A stretch of DNA of 64,000 bases from JAFAXD01 sp035472475 (lineage in GTDB: Bacteria > Pseudomonadota > Alphaproteobacteria > Rhizobiales > Xanthobacteraceae): assembly GCA_035472475.1 (NCBI GenBank), contig DATIPA010000256.1, positions 1 to 64,000 of the forward strand. The letters are read 5' to 3'. A program made the translations under genes and the position numbers. The notes below the pieces were generated by a model. The model had not been told where the DNA came from. It saw nothing but the letters and a program-made list of their open reading frames with translations, and did no database searches. This document shows, one piece after another, positions 1 to 6,969 of the stretch; positions within the stretch are counted from its first letter, which is position 1; each line of letters starts with the position of its first letter.

Positions 1-13
1 AAGGAGCATGACA

Positions 14-206
14 TGAACGAGAACGACATCAGGGCAGCACGAGAGGTCATTGCGGCGGCGAGCAAGGGGCCGGCGATCTGGACGGCGGACGACAAGGAAA
101 CCGAGGCGACCGCTCGTTCGTCGCGCTGTGGATCGACCCCTCCGGCGCCCAGCCGAGTACCGGCCAGCAGGTCCAGGTGACCGTGAAGGCGTGGCGGCAG
201 GACTGA
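14..206 (+). pseudogene. Small early gene, probably frameshifted
   Basis: ATG at 14 follows a good AAGGAG site at 1-6. The frame runs 55 codons to a stop at 179-181, but from about base 113 it reads as an improbable Ser/Arg/Pro run. The adjacent frame reads a natural sequence (RSFVALWIDPSGAQ, then QVQVTVKAWRQD) to a stop at 204-206. One frameshift near 105-115, real or a base-call error, in a gene of about 63 codons is the simplest reading. No family recognised. Confidence 0.4.
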
Positions 207-214
207 AATTGCGC

Positions 215-248
215 TTGACATAGTTTGTAGATGGACTACGCTGAGGGT
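215..248 (+). promoter_or_regulatory. Leaderless promoter with palindromic operator
   Basis: -35 TTGACA (215-220), 16-base spacer, -10 TACGCT (237-242), then 6 bases to ATG 249. The operator GTAGATGGACTAC (227-239) is a perfect GTAG-N5-CTAC palindrome overlapping the -10. No ribosome site precedes the ATG, so the transcript should start at or next to the start codon. Confidence 0.7.
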
Positions 249-593
249 ATGGACAACGAGATCTGCGAGCTCTGCGGTTGCGCGCACGAGACCTTGCTCT
301 GTACCGGCACGTACCAGCCGGACAACCCGGTTGACACCCGGCCGCGCGCGCTCTATCTGCTGCCGTCCGGCGAAGCGGTGCGGGTCGTCCTGGACCATGG
401 CGAGACGCCAGCGCCGACGGTCAGTTATTCGATCGGCGGCAAGCTTGTGGTCGCGCGGCTGATTGAGCAGGTCACGCAGGGACAGGTCGATGGAGTCCTT
501 GAAGCCCTCAGGATGTGCAACTGTCCTGTTTCGCATGCCGTGGTCGCTGCTATGTGGGTCGAGCTCCAGGCGCTGAGGAAGGTGCGGCCGTGA
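249..593 (+). CDS. Small Cys-rich protein, unknown function
   Basis: 114 residues starting at the ATG placed 6 bases after a -10 box; an in-frame ATG at 231 lies inside the promoter spacer and is rejected. The N-terminus has a compact Cys cluster (CELCGC) and later Cys residues (LLCTG, MCNC) that could bind a metal. The middle is a beta-type sequence (PTVSYSIGGKLVVARL). It heads a run of four genes joined by 4-base GTGA overlaps. No family recognised. Confidence 0.6.
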   Translation: MDNEICELCGCAHETLLCTGTYQPDNPVDTRPRALYLLPSGEAVRVVLDHGETPAPTVSYSIGGKLVVARLIEQVTQGQVDGVLEALRMCNCPVSHAVVAAMWVELQALRKVRP

Positions 594-829
594 AGGCGAT
601 CGTCTCCGGCGTCATTCTCGGGCTGGTGATCGCTGGCGTGCTAATCGGGATCGTCTTCTGGATCTGGCCGCCGTTGATCGAGCCGATCTGGCGCGGCATC
701 GACCGCAACGCTGCGAGCTGCATCGCCTCGGACTGGTTCGGCTACGAGTGGACTTGCGTCGAGGCCGGGCGCCGGTTCGCGTGCGTGCGCGAGGGCAACG
801 TCTATGACTGTGCCGAGGTGCGACCGTGA
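590..829 (+). CDS. Small membrane protein
   Basis: 79 residues from GTG 590, overlapping the previous stop by GTGA and preceded by AGGAAGGTG. One strong transmembrane segment at residues 3-24 (VSGVILGLVIAGVLIGIVFW) is followed by a soluble tail with four Cys (SCIAS, TCVEAG, ACVRE, DCAE), as expected for an exported, disulphide-bearing domain. Function unknown. Confidence 0.6.
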   Translation: MKAIVSGVILGLVIAGVLIGIVFWIWPPLIEPIWRGIDRNAASCIASDWFGYEWTCVEAGRRFACVREGNVYDCAEVRP

Positions 830-1014
830 AGGAAACCAAAATCCTCCGCCACGAGATCACCGCGACCCATGAGCAGTGGGTAGTCGAGAGCACGCTCATG
901 GCCTATATCGCGAGCGAGCAAGCTGGTCTCCCATCGACGGCGCGCCTGTTCACGGAGGAGCGCATTGGCGATGGGCGCATCTACTGGACGTTCCGACGAG
1001 AGGTACGGCCGTGA
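826..1014 (+). CDS. Small early protein, unknown
   Basis: 62 residues from GTG 826, translationally coupled (GTGA) to the membrane protein before it. Contains HEITATHEQW and ends FRREVRP. The residues VRP at the ends of this gene and of the two upstream genes come from a repeated junction sequence, GAGGTRCGRCCGTGA, that combines a ribosome site with the stop/start overlap. Confidence 0.5.
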   Translation: MKETKILRHEITATHEQWVVESTLMAYIASEQAGLPSTARLFTEERIGDGRIYWTFRREVRP

Positions 1015-1172
1015 AGGCTGTTGATCCCCTAGTGGTCGAGCTTGCTATGACCAAGGCGTTGAGCTCGGGGCTCACGCATGAGGACTGCGCGAAGCTTGGA
1101 TCTGCCGAGGCGATAGAGGTCTCGCGCCGCCTGATCGAGGAGAGCAAGCGGCTACGCGCTGAGCGCCCTTGA
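1011..1172 (+). CDS. Small early protein, unknown
   Basis: 53 residues from GTG 1011 (GTGA overlap). Predicted helical and amphipathic (EVSRRLIEESKRLRAERP at the end). Last gene of the four-gene run that starts at 249; its stop region overlaps the next promoter. An alternative frame at 876-1172 with an earlier start would overlap the upstream gene heavily and is not preferred. Confidence 0.5.
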   Translation: MKAVDPLVVELAMTKALSSGLTHEDCAKLGSAEAIEVSRRLIEESKRLRAERP

Positions 1173-1203
1173 CACCTACTGCGCCGCTGCGCTACAAACC
1201 GGC
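1169..1203 (+). promoter_or_regulatory. Leaderless promoter, no operator
   Basis: TTGACA (1169-1174), 18-base spacer, TACAAA (1193-1198), 5 bases to ATG 1204. The left half of the GTAG palindrome is missing here (GCCG instead of GTAG). Confidence 0.65.
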
Positions 1204-1593
1204 ATGGCCGACCCAACCAACGCGGACATTCTGGCCGCGATTCACGCGGGAAACGCCGCGCTCGCCGATGTGCGAGCAACCCTCAACTTCGTCACAGCAA
1301 AGGTGCTCCTCATGGCAAACGTCCTCGATCCCGTCGTCGCTCAGCTCACCGCCCTGCAGACCGCCGTGGCCAACGAGACCACGATCGACCAGTCCGCGAT
1401 CACCCTGCTGAACGGGCTGGGCGGTCAGATCGCCGCGTTGGCCGCACAGCTGGCCACCGCGATCGCCAACCAGGCCGACCCGGCCACGGTCTCCGCGCTG
1501 GTCACCCAGCTGACCACGCTGGGCACGACCGTCACCGCCAGCTCGACCGCGCTAGCGGCGGCTGTCACTGCGAACACGCCGGCCGCTCCGTAG
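1204..1593 (+). CDS. Coiled-coil/helical-repeat protein
   Basis: 129 residues, leaderless start at ATG 1204. Almost entirely Ala/Thr/Leu-rich helix with heptad-like spacing (QIAALAAQLATAIANQAD, VSALVTQLTTLGTTV) and a Pro/Ala tail. Short proteins of this composition are common beside virion genes in phages and are often structural, but here it stands alone in the early region and no specific role can be assigned. Confidence 0.6.
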   Translation: MADPTNADILAAIHAGNAALADVRATLNFVTAKVLLMANVLDPVVAQLTALQTAVANETTIDQSAITLLNGLGGQIAALAAQLATAIANQADPATVSALVTQLTTLGTTVTASSTALAAAVTANTPAAP

Positions 1594-1943
1594 TCTTGGC
1601 CCGCAAGGGCAACGTCAGCGCCCCTCCCTTGGGCTACCCGGCGCAATCGGGATCCAACGGCGCTGAGACCTTCAAATCCCGGCCGCGGCCTAATAGCCAA
1701 GACCGGGCGCCTTGATCAGGCAGGTAAGAGGGGGCTTCTCTGGTCCGGTGATCGCGAAGTTTGGCGGTGCCCGTCCCCCAAGGTCCCTCCACGGCCCGAC
1801 TGAACGATCCTGGACTGCGAGCGGAATCCACGACGCCGGAGACCGTGGAATCGTGACGGGCGCCGGTCACTTCATCGTGGCGCAACCTTTCGTTCGTGAT
1901 TCGGTGGCCGCACCATCGCGACGTTACGTAGTCTCACGAGCGA
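1593..1943 (+). ncRNA. Candidate large structured RNA next to tRNA-Met
   Basis: The 1594-1971 gap has no convincing gene but is tiled by helices: GTCTTGGC 1593-1600 with 1696-1703; GCCC-GCAA-GGGC 1599-1610 (GNRA loop; shares two bases with the first helix); TCAGCGCC 1615-1622 with 1659-1666, enclosing CCCG/CGGG 1637-1640/1648-1651; CGGGCGCC 1704-1711 with 1766-1773 (one G-U); TCCACG 1827-1832 with 1844-1849; GTGAC 1853-1857 with 1866-1870; TCGTTCGTGA 1890-1899 with 1934-1943 (one G-U), enclosing GGTG-GCCG-CACC 1903-1914. Placement just before a tRNA resembles the giant phage RNAs GOLLD and ROOL, but I cannot assign the class. Ends and strand are inferred. Confidence 0.5.
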
Positions 1944-1971
1944 CAGCCGACCCTCGCGGAAGTCGACGCCT

Positions 1972-2043
1972 TGCAGGGTGGAGCAGTGGTAGCTCGCCAG
2001 GCTCATAACCTGGAGGTCGGTGGTTCGATTCCATCCCCTGCAA
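1972..2043 (+). tRNA. tRNA-Met (CAT)
   Basis: Acceptor stem TGCAGGG (1972-1978) pairs with CCCTGCA (2036-2042), discriminator A 2043. D-arm GAGC-AGTGGTA-GCTC, anticodon arm CCAGG-CTCATAA-CCTGG with anticodon CAT, T-arm GGTGG-TTCGATT-CCATC. The T-A first pair and the lack of three G-C pairs in the anticodon stem argue for elongator Met (or lysidine Ile) rather than initiator. CCA is not encoded. Confidence 0.92.
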
Positions 2044-2051
2044 CGAAGCAA

Positions 2052-2085
2052 TTGACCGGCTAAGTAGTTGTGCTATAAACGCCGG
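2052..2085 (+). promoter_or_regulatory. Leaderless promoter with operator
   Basis: TTGACC (2052-2057), 16-base spacer, TATAAA (2074-2079), 6 bases to ATG 2086. Operator GTAGTTGTGCTAT (2064-2076), one mismatch to the palindrome. It begins 9 bases after the tRNA. Confidence 0.7.
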
Positions 2086-2856
2086 ATGACCGACATCGAG
2101 GCGCAGAAGCTGATCGTCCTGATGACCGCGGCATGGCCTGACGGGCTGCGCTGGCTACCGCAGGACCAGCAGGACACGACGCTCGCGCTCTACAGGACGT
2201 TCCTGTCCGATCTGCCTTATGACGCGGGTGATGCCGGGATCCGCCGGCTGATCGCGAGCTGGCGGCCGACGTCGGCGCAGCGCTGGCCATCGATCGCCGA
2301 GCTCCGCAGTGCAATCGCGCTCCAGCAGCATGGCCGGCTACCAACCGGCGGCGAGGTATGGGGCGCGATTCACCGTCTCACGGGACGGCAGGACGCGAAC
2401 CGCTACGAGATGCTGGAGCCAACCATACGAGCCGCGCTCGAAGGGCTCGACTGGGTCGTGTGGGATGTCACTATGAGCCGAGGGCTTGAGGTTCGCCGCT
2501 GGCGCGTGGTGGTTGGGCGAGATGTCGCCGACGCGACCGCCGACCGCGCAAGGTTCATCGACATGTACGACGAACTGACCAGGAGGAGGACGGCGGATCT
2601 CGTAGTTGGCCAGCAGGCACCGCAGCTTCCTGCTCCACGTGAGGTGCGTCGTTTAGCTGCACCAGAAGGTATTCACATCCGGGATATCGTGAGGTCGCTT
2701 GTTCCGGCAAGCGAGGAGCAGAACGATGGCAACCTGGACCGCGGCATTCCTGATCACGGCGATCGGCCTGATGCTATGGGCGGCGGTGCGGGCGATGCAG
2801 ACGGCAACGCGCAAGCTCGAGGAGCTTGCCGACAACCTCATCACAGACGCCGATGA
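2086..2856 (+). CDS. Helicase-loader-like / replication initiation protein
   Basis: 256 residues from the leaderless ATG 2086. Residues 1-70 have the layout of phage helicase loaders of the G39P type: a helical start ending in WPSIAELRSAI. A second block (GGEVWGAIHRLTG, ADRARFIDMYDEL) matches what I recall of such phage proteins. Expected role: recruiting a replicative helicase to the phage origin. The last 43 codons (from 2726) overlap the next gene completely and read as low-quality Gly/Asp/Arg sequence, so the natural end may be nearer 2725 or a frameshift may exist there. Confidence 0.5.
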   Translation: MTDIEAQKLIVLMTAAWPDGLRWLPQDQQDTTLALYRTFLSDLPYDAGDAGIRRLIASWRPTSAQRWPSIAELRSAIALQQHGRLPTGGEVWGAIHRLTGRQDANRYEMLEPTIRAALEGLDWVVWDVTMSRGLEVRRWRVVVGRDVADATADRARFIDMYDELTRRRTADLVVGQQAPQLPAPREVRRLAAPEGIHIRDIVRSLVPASEEQNDGNLDRGIPDHGDRPDAMGGGAGDADGNAQARGACRQPHHRRR

Positions 2857-2962
2857 TCGTCGACTGGGCGACGATGCCACCGAGCGGGATCCGAGAATTG
2901 GAGCCGCGACCATGCACCGACACCTCAAGGCGCGAGCGCAGGAAGCGAGGGAGACGAGATGA
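2726..2962 (+). CDS. Small membrane-anchored protein
   Basis: 78 residues from ATG 2726 with GAGGAG 12 bases upstream. One N-terminal transmembrane helix (FLITAIGLMLWAAVRAM) followed by a charged helical tail. It overlaps 131 bases of the upstream gene in another frame, unusual in this otherwise neatly packed region. Confidence 0.55.
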   Translation: MATWTAAFLITAIGLMLWAAVRAMQTATRKLEELADNLITDADDRRLGDDATERDPRIGAATMHRHLKARAQEARETR

Positions 2963-3138
2963 TCAAGATCGGACAACGAGTCCAGGTGAAGCATGCAGAG
3001 ACGCCTGATCAATGGGTGTCAGGAACGTATCTCGGTCCAGGCAGGATCGCGACCGATTGGCATCGCGTGCGAACTGAGGATGGCATGGTCGGATTGTTCC
3101 CGCCGGACTTCGTGCGGGAACCTCTGGAGCCGTCGTGA
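2959..3138 (+). CDS. Small SH3-like protein
   Basis: 59 residues, ATGA overlap with the previous stop and GTGA overlap with the next start. Sequence of short strands and turns (MIKIGQRVQV, WVSGTYLGPGR, WHRVRTEDG, GLFPPDFVREP), typical of an SH3-like barrel or KOW-type fold. Too short to assign a role. Confidence 0.55.
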   Translation: MIKIGQRVQVKHAETPDQWVSGTYLGPGRIATDWHRVRTEDGMVGLFPPDFVREPLEPS

Positions 3139-3419
3139 TCCAGATCCTCTGCCTGCTGCTCACCGAGTTCGTGCTCTGCTGGTGCTTCATCACGCGCCCG
3201 GTCGCCTGGACCTCGCCGCCCGGCTGGTACATGGAGGGCGTGCGGCCGAACGGCTCGACCCGCATGCGGCCGGTGCCACGTGGCAATCCGGATGGCGACG
3301 GGACCTGGCTGCACCCGGATGTCACGCCGTTTGACCCGCGATGGATAGGCGCTCGGATCTATTGCACCGGGGGTAGCAGACCGGCGGTGAGCGCGGACCG
3401 GGTCTGGTGCCAGCGATGA
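3135..3419 (+). CDS. Small membrane/secreted protein
   Basis: 94 residues from GTG 3135. Hydrophobic N-terminus (IQILCLLLTEFVLCWCFI) then a Trp/Pro/Gly-rich exported-looking domain with two C-terminal Cys (IYCTGG, VWCQR). Coupled to both neighbours by 4-base overlaps. No family recognised. Confidence 0.55.
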   Translation: MIQILCLLLTEFVLCWCFITRPVAWTSPPGWYMEGVRPNGSTRMRPVPRGNPDGDGTWLHPDVTPFDPRWIGARIYCTGGSRPAVSADRVWCQR

Positions 3420-3601
3420 GCGACGACGTCTACCATTTCACGCTGACCTGTTACCCGCTGCGTGTCGTCTCGCAGTCGCTGACTGCGACCTACTTCCGTT
3501 TCCGGGATGACCCAGGGGTGTACATGATGGGAACCGCCGAGATCGTTGCTCGCGTGGATGGCGGAGATCCGGGCGATGAAGACGATGGTGCGCGATCGTG
3601 A
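3416..3601 (+). CDS. Small early protein, unknown
   Basis: 61 residues from ATG 3416 (ATGA overlap). Beta-rich start (VYHFTLTCYPLRVV) and an acidic tail (DGGDPGDEDDGARS). Nothing recognised. Confidence 0.45.
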   Translation: MSDDVYHFTLTCYPLRVVSQSLTATYFRFRDDPGVYMMGTAEIVARVDGGDPGDEDDGARS

Positions 3602-3885
3602 CCGCCCCACCCGGAAACGGCCACCGCAAGCGGGGCCGCGGGGTGCGCGCGCTGATCCCGGACCTCGCCGACGGGTCTCATCAGGGCAGGAAAGTCGATC
3701 CGACCATGGCGTGCTTCGTGGCCGCCGTGGATGCCGGCAACGACCTCAGGGACAACCTGGAGCGCGTGGCGACGCTGCTCCGCCAGCTCGAGCGGATCAT
3801 GACGCGTACCGGCGGGTATATGCTGCCTGAGGATCAGGACGCGTTGCGGGCCGCGCGAGCGTTGCTGGTTGATCTCGGCAAGTAG
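3598..3885 (+). CDS. Small helical early protein
   Basis: 95 residues from GTG 3598. Basic, disordered first 30 residues, then a helical pair (AAVDAGNDLRDNLERVATLLRQ and EDQDALRAARALLVDLG). Its end lies within the next promoter. Confidence 0.5.
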   Translation: MTAPPGNGHRKRGRGVRALIPDLADGSHQGRKVDPTMACFVAAVDAGNDLRDNLERVATLLRQLERIMTRTGGYMLPEDQDALRAARALLVDLGK

Positions 3886-3903
3886 TCGTGCTACAAACGT
3901 GGC
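3869..3903 (+). promoter_or_regulatory. Leaderless promoter with perfect operator
   Basis: TTGATC (3869-3874), 17-base spacer, TACAAA (3892-3897), 6 bases to ATG 3904. Operator GTAGTCGTGCTAC 3882-3894. Confidence 0.72.
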
Positions 3904-4086
3904 ATGAAGGTCACAGCGGATACGATCACGCCGAACCAGATCCGGATCTTGCGTCTCGCGCTACGTGCTGAGATCGAGGAACGGATCGATCTTACGCACG
4001 CATGTGCCGATGCGATCGCGAGCGCCAATGATTATGGATCTCGTGTGATGTTGGCGATGGCGTGGAATGAAAGGGAGCCGGAATGA
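3904..4086 (+). CDS. Small helical early protein
   Basis: 60 residues, leaderless ATG directly after a promoter-operator. Predicted helical (QIRILRLALRAEIEERIDL, ACADAIASANDY). First gene of a coupled run reaching 5598. Function unknown; position under the strong repressible promoter suggests an early role. Confidence 0.6.
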   Translation: MKVTADTITPNQIRILRLALRAEIEERIDLTHACADAIASANDYGSRVMLAMAWNEREPE

Positions 4087-4412
4087 GCGATTCCGACAAG
4101 ACTCGTCACCCGATCGTCTGTCGCGGCGTGGACATCACCGAGCACGTGGGGCAGTTGTTCTCCGTCGCGGCCGACATGTGGGAGATGGGTGCGCTGGATC
4201 AGGCGGAAACGGAAGCCGCGATCTCGATTGCTGCACTGGTTGGATGGGAGCGCAGCACGGATGATGTTGCCACCGATCCGCCTGGGTACCCTGAAGGATC
4301 CCCTGCGGAATCCGGACCTGCACGAGAGAAATGGCTCGCAGACCGTAAGGCGGTTATCGCTGCATGGATCGCCGATGTCAAGGAGCGGGCGCTACGCGAG
4401 GTGAAATCATGA
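4083..4412 (+). CDS. Early protein, unknown
   Basis: 109 residues, ATGA overlap. N-terminal half helical (GQLFSVAADMWEMGALDQAETEAAIS), a Pro/Glu linker, then a second helix (WLADRKAVIAAWIADVKERAL). No motif identified. Confidence 0.55.
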   Translation: MSDSDKTRHPIVCRGVDITEHVGQLFSVAADMWEMGALDQAETEAAISIAALVGWERSTDDVATDPPGYPEGSPAESGPAREKWLADRKAVIAAWIADVKERALREVKS

Positions 4413-4558
4413 CCGCGCGCGCCATCCCAGTGCTCCATTGGACTCCCGGCGAGCCCGTGGTGCAGCACGTCGACCCGCGAGTCCTCACCAAGCCGACGCG
4501 CAAGCTCAGCCCGGCGGCGCTTGCTGCGCTAGTCGAGCTGTGCAGGAGGGTGCCGTGA
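4409..4558 (+). CDS. Small early protein, unknown
   Basis: 49 residues from ATG 4409 (ATGA overlap). Contains LHWTPGEPVVQHVD and a C-terminal helix LSPAALAALVELCRRV. Supported by overlap spacing and codon pattern only. Confidence 0.45.
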   Translation: MTARAIPVLHWTPGEPVVQHVDPRVLTKPTRKLSPAALAALVELCRRVP

Positions 4559-4740
4559 GGGGCAGCGCGATCTCCGATCTCCGCGAGATGGTCGAGCGGG
4601 TCATCCAGTTCGTGTCGGACCGCGGCGACCAGTGGGAGCGGCCGGGTACGCCGGAGCACCTCCTGATCGAAAACGCGAAGCTCATGAAGGGCATCGCCGA
4701 TGGGCTCGAGCGAAACAAGATCGACATGGTGCTCAAGTGA
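4555..4740 (+). CDS. Small helical early protein
   Basis: 61 residues from GTG 4555 (GTGA overlap). Mostly one long charged helix (ISDLREMVERVIQFVSDRGDQ) and a second (LLIENAKLMKGIADGLE). Function unknown. Confidence 0.5.
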   Translation: MRGSAISDLREMVERVIQFVSDRGDQWERPGTPEHLLIENAKLMKGIADGLERNKIDMVLK

Positions 4741-5018
4741 GCCTGCCTTTGTGGTGGCTTTCGTTCGCCGATCCAGGGAGGCCATCCGGTGAACAGTTTC
4801 TCGGAGTCTGTCTGGTGAACGCCGCAGACATGGTGAGCGCGATCAGAGTGGCTCATGCACTCGGCATCAATCCGGGAGGTCAGGTGGCTGGCGTTAAGGT
4901 AGATCCGCGCGCTCAGACGCGGCTATCATTTTCGCTGGATCCATACCTCGATCGCCGGATATATCCCGATGAGGCTCGCGAATTGGACCGGCGCATCAAT
5001 CAGGAGTTAGCATCATGA
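4737..5018 (+). CDS. Early protein, conserved-looking, unknown
   Basis: 93 residues from GTG 4737. The start (LPLWWLSFADPGRPSGEQFLGVCLV) resembles small phage proteins that begin with a LWWLSFxDP block; I know no function for them. C-terminal half has SFSLDPYLDRRIYPDEARELDRR. Confidence 0.55.
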   Translation: MSLPLWWLSFADPGRPSGEQFLGVCLVNAADMVSAIRVAHALGINPGGQVAGVKVDPRAQTRLSFSLDPYLDRRIYPDEARELDRRINQELAS

Positions 5019-5209
5019 TGTCCTATGAACGATTGAAGGAGGCCATCGGAAGGCTGGGCTCCGAGCACGAGCCACCGCTGGGCTGGCAGAGACGGGTGCT
5101 CGCGAGCTGTCGATTCGAGGACCATGATCCGGGCGATGAGGATCCGGGCGAGTTTTCCGTGGAGTGGGCAGAGCGCTGGCTCGCTGCGCAATTCCCCGTG
5201 ATCAAATGA
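5015..5209 (+). CDS. Small acidic early protein
   Basis: 64 residues starting MMSYERLKEAIGRLG. Acidic centre (EDHDPGDEDPGEF) and a C-terminal helix (VEWAERWLAAQF). ATGA overlaps on both sides. Confidence 0.5.
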   Translation: MMSYERLKEAIGRLGSEHEPPLGWQRRVLASCRFEDHDPGDEDPGEFSVEWAERWLAAQFPVIK

Positions 5210-5598
5210 GCCGCAGCGTCGTCTTGACCGCACGCAAGGTCCCGTGTCCGACCTGCGGTGCGCCGCGCTTTGAATACTGCATCGATGCGCATGGCAACCT
5301 CTGCGAGTATCGTAGCCACCCCGCGAGGGTCATCGCTGCCCGCGAGGCGCCGGATCTTACACCGGGTCACATAGAAGCGCTGCGCAAGCTCCATTTGGAC
5401 CCGACGCGATACATCGAGCCCGGAATGCGGATCGCGCTACTCAAGCGCAAGCTGATCACCGATCCGGACCCACCGAATGGTCCGCATGAGCACCGGCAGA
5501 GCAAACCGCCCAAGCGTCGGCACCCGCTGACCGATGCGGGGCGCGCAGCGATCGGGGAGTTGACCCAGGTCGCCAGTCCTGCTACAAACGCAGAATGA
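5206..5598 (+). CDS. Zinc-finger-like protein
   Basis: 130 residues from ATG 5206. Residues 13-40 carry CPTCG-x5-YC-x3-HG-x2-C-x4-HPAR, the pattern of short zinc-finger domain proteins of phages and actinobacteria, probably a nucleic-acid or protein contact module. The C-terminus is basic, and its coding end contains the promoter of the following gene. Confidence 0.6.
   Translation: MSRSVVLTARKVPCPTCGAPRFEYCIDAHGNLCEYRSHPARVIAAREAPDLTPGHIEALRKLHLDPTRYIEPGMRIALLKRKLITDPDPPNGPHEHRQSKPPKRRHPLTDAGRAAIGELTQVASPATNAE
5560..5594 (+). promoter_or_regulatory. Leaderless promoter inside a gene end, half operator
   Basis: TTGACC (5560-5565), 17-base spacer, TACAAA (5583-5588), 6 bases to ATG 5595. Only the right operator half (CTAC) is present. 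The promoter lies within the last codons of the upstream gene. Confidence 0.65.
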
Positions 5599-5927
5599 AG
5601 CGCATAACGATCGCGATCGCGACGGCGTATTACACGATTCAGGCCAAGGAAGTCAAGGCGGTGGTCGTCGGCGATTGGGCCGTGCACCACTACGCCGGCA
5701 ATTGGATCGTGACCCATATTCCGACCGGGCGAGGTGTCCTGGTGGTCGACAGTGAGACCCACGGGATCCGCGTGGCCAAGCGTCTGCGCCGCGAGGTCGA
5801 TATGCGGTCATTTCCGGATTGCTTCCTGCCGGCCAACGTACACCCGCTGATCGAGCATGATGCGCTCGAGACGATCGACCGTATCGTCCGCGAGGAGAAG
5901 GCGCGGAGACACGACGAGGTTGCATGA
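5595..5927 (+). CDS. Early protein, unknown
   Basis: 110 residues, ATG both 6 bases after a -10 box and in a 4-base overlap with the upstream stop, so it can be made by leaderless initiation or by coupling. Beta-rich N-terminal half (IQAKEVKAVVVGDWAVHHYAG, NWIVTHIPTGRGVLVV), helical C-terminus. No family recognised. Confidence 0.55.
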   Translation: MKRITIAIATAYYTIQAKEVKAVVVGDWAVHHYAGNWIVTHIPTGRGVLVVDSETHGIRVAKRLRREVDMRSFPDCFLPANVHPLIEHDALETIDRIVREEKARRHDEVA

Positions 5928-6655
5928 TCCGCTTCGAGCTCCACCAAGGAGACGCGGTCGAGTGGTTGGCCTCGCTCCCCTCCGGCTCGATCGACCTGGC
6001 GATCACGGATCCAGCGTACGAGTCCCTCGAGAAGTACCGCGCGATCGGCACGACCACCCGGCTCAAGCAGAGCGCCGGCTCGAGCAACGCATGGTTCCAG
6101 ATCTTCAAGAACGAGCGATTCCCGCCCCTGTTCGCCGAGCTCTACCGGGTGCTCCGCGAGGACTCGCACCTGTACATGTTCTGCGACCAGGAGACCGCGT
6201 TCATCGTCAAGCCGATGGGCGAGGCCGCGGGGTTCAAGTTCTGGAAACCGCTCGTGTGGGACAAGGTGACGATCGGGATGGGGTACCACTACCGAGCGCG
6301 GTACGAGTTCATCCTCTTCTTCGAGAAGGGCAAGCGCCAGCTGAACGACCTCAGCTACCCGGATGTGCTGACCTGTAATCGGGTGCGCGGTGGCTACCCG
6401 ACCGAGAAACCCGTCATGGTGTGCGAGTGGCTGATCACGCAGAGCTCGATCCCCGGCGACCTGGTGATCGACCCGTTCATGGGCTCCGGCTCGGTGGGTG
6501 TGGCGGCGATGAAGATGCGCCGGGACTTCGCAGGCAATGACCTGGCCGATTTCTCGCTGGAGATCGCCGACCAGCGCCTACGCGATGCCGGCGGAGTCCA
6601 GGCCGAGGCCCCGGGGCTGGCGCGCTCGAGGGTCGCGCAGCACGAACTGTTCTAG
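5924..6655 (+). CDS. Orphan DNA methyltransferase (N6-adenine/N4-cytosine, beta-type order)
   Basis: 243 residues. Catalytic motif IV TDPAY at residues 28-32 and the SAM-binding motif DPFMGSGS at about 182-189, in the order IV then I that defines beta-type amino-methyltransferases. The middle contains the expected hydrophobic core (SHLYMFCDQET, FILFFEKGKRQ) and TEKPVMVCEWLI before motif I. No restriction endonuclease is adjacent, so it is probably an orphan enzyme that protects phage DNA. A strong leaderless promoter starts at its stop codon. Confidence 0.88.
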   Translation: MIRFELHQGDAVEWLASLPSGSIDLAITDPAYESLEKYRAIGTTTRLKQSAGSSNAWFQIFKNERFPPLFAELYRVLREDSHLYMFCDQETAFIVKPMGEAAGFKFWKPLVWDKVTIGMGYHYRARYEFILFFEKGKRQLNDLSYPDVLTCNRVRGGYPTEKPVMVCEWLITQSSIPGDLVIDPFMGSGSVGVAAMKMRRDFAGNDLADFSLEIADQRLRDAGGVQAEAPGLARSRVAQHELF

Positions 6656-6690
6656 TTGACAGCGCGGAGTAGCGGTGCTACAAACTAGGC
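6656..6690 (+). promoter_or_regulatory. Consensus leaderless promoter with perfect operator
   Basis: TTGACA (6656-6661), 17-base spacer, TACAAA (6679-6684), 6 bases to ATG 6691. Operator GTAGCGGTGCTAC (6669-6681) with extended symmetry GTAGC-N3-GCTAC. The best-matching copy in the window. Confidence 0.8.
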
Positions 6691-6969
6691 ATGGCAATAG
6701 ACCGCGACGAGAAGTGCAAGCACGGGCGCACGAAATGGTGTCAGGATTGCGTGACCGAATCGTGGGCGCTGGCCAGCGCTGACGGCTACGAGCGAGGCCT
6801 CGGCTTTTCTGTCAAGTTCCTGCGCGAGCAGGCCGGGGCCTTCTTCTCGGAAGGCAAGGACGACGAGGCCCGGATGATCCGAATCCTGAGCAGGCGTCTC
6901 GAGGCTGAACTGGACAACGCCAAGACTGCTGCGACCGACGTTCGTAAGGCGCAGGGGATCATCAAGTGA
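6691..6969 (+). CDS. Small zinc-type protein
   Basis: 92 residues, leaderless. N-terminal CKHG-x6-CQDC resembles half of a zinc ribbon; the rest is one long charged helix (ARMIRILSRRLEAELDNAKT). Precedes and overlaps the GP88-like gene by GTGA. Confidence 0.6.
   Translation: MAIDRDEKCKHGRTKWCQDCVTESWALASADGYERGLGFSVKFLREQAGAFFSEGKDDEARMIRILSRRLEAELDNAKTAATDVRKAQGIIK

Noticed and set aside
876..1172. Alternative longer start for the gene ending at 1172
   Set aside because: Would overlap the preceding gene by over 130 bases; the GTG at 1011 with the repeated GAGGTACGGCC junction is much better supported.
1593..1703. tmRNA or a second tRNA
   Set aside because: The terminal helix is tRNA-like in length but there is no T-arm next to it, no D-loop GG and no resume codon/tag frame, so a different structured RNA is more likely.
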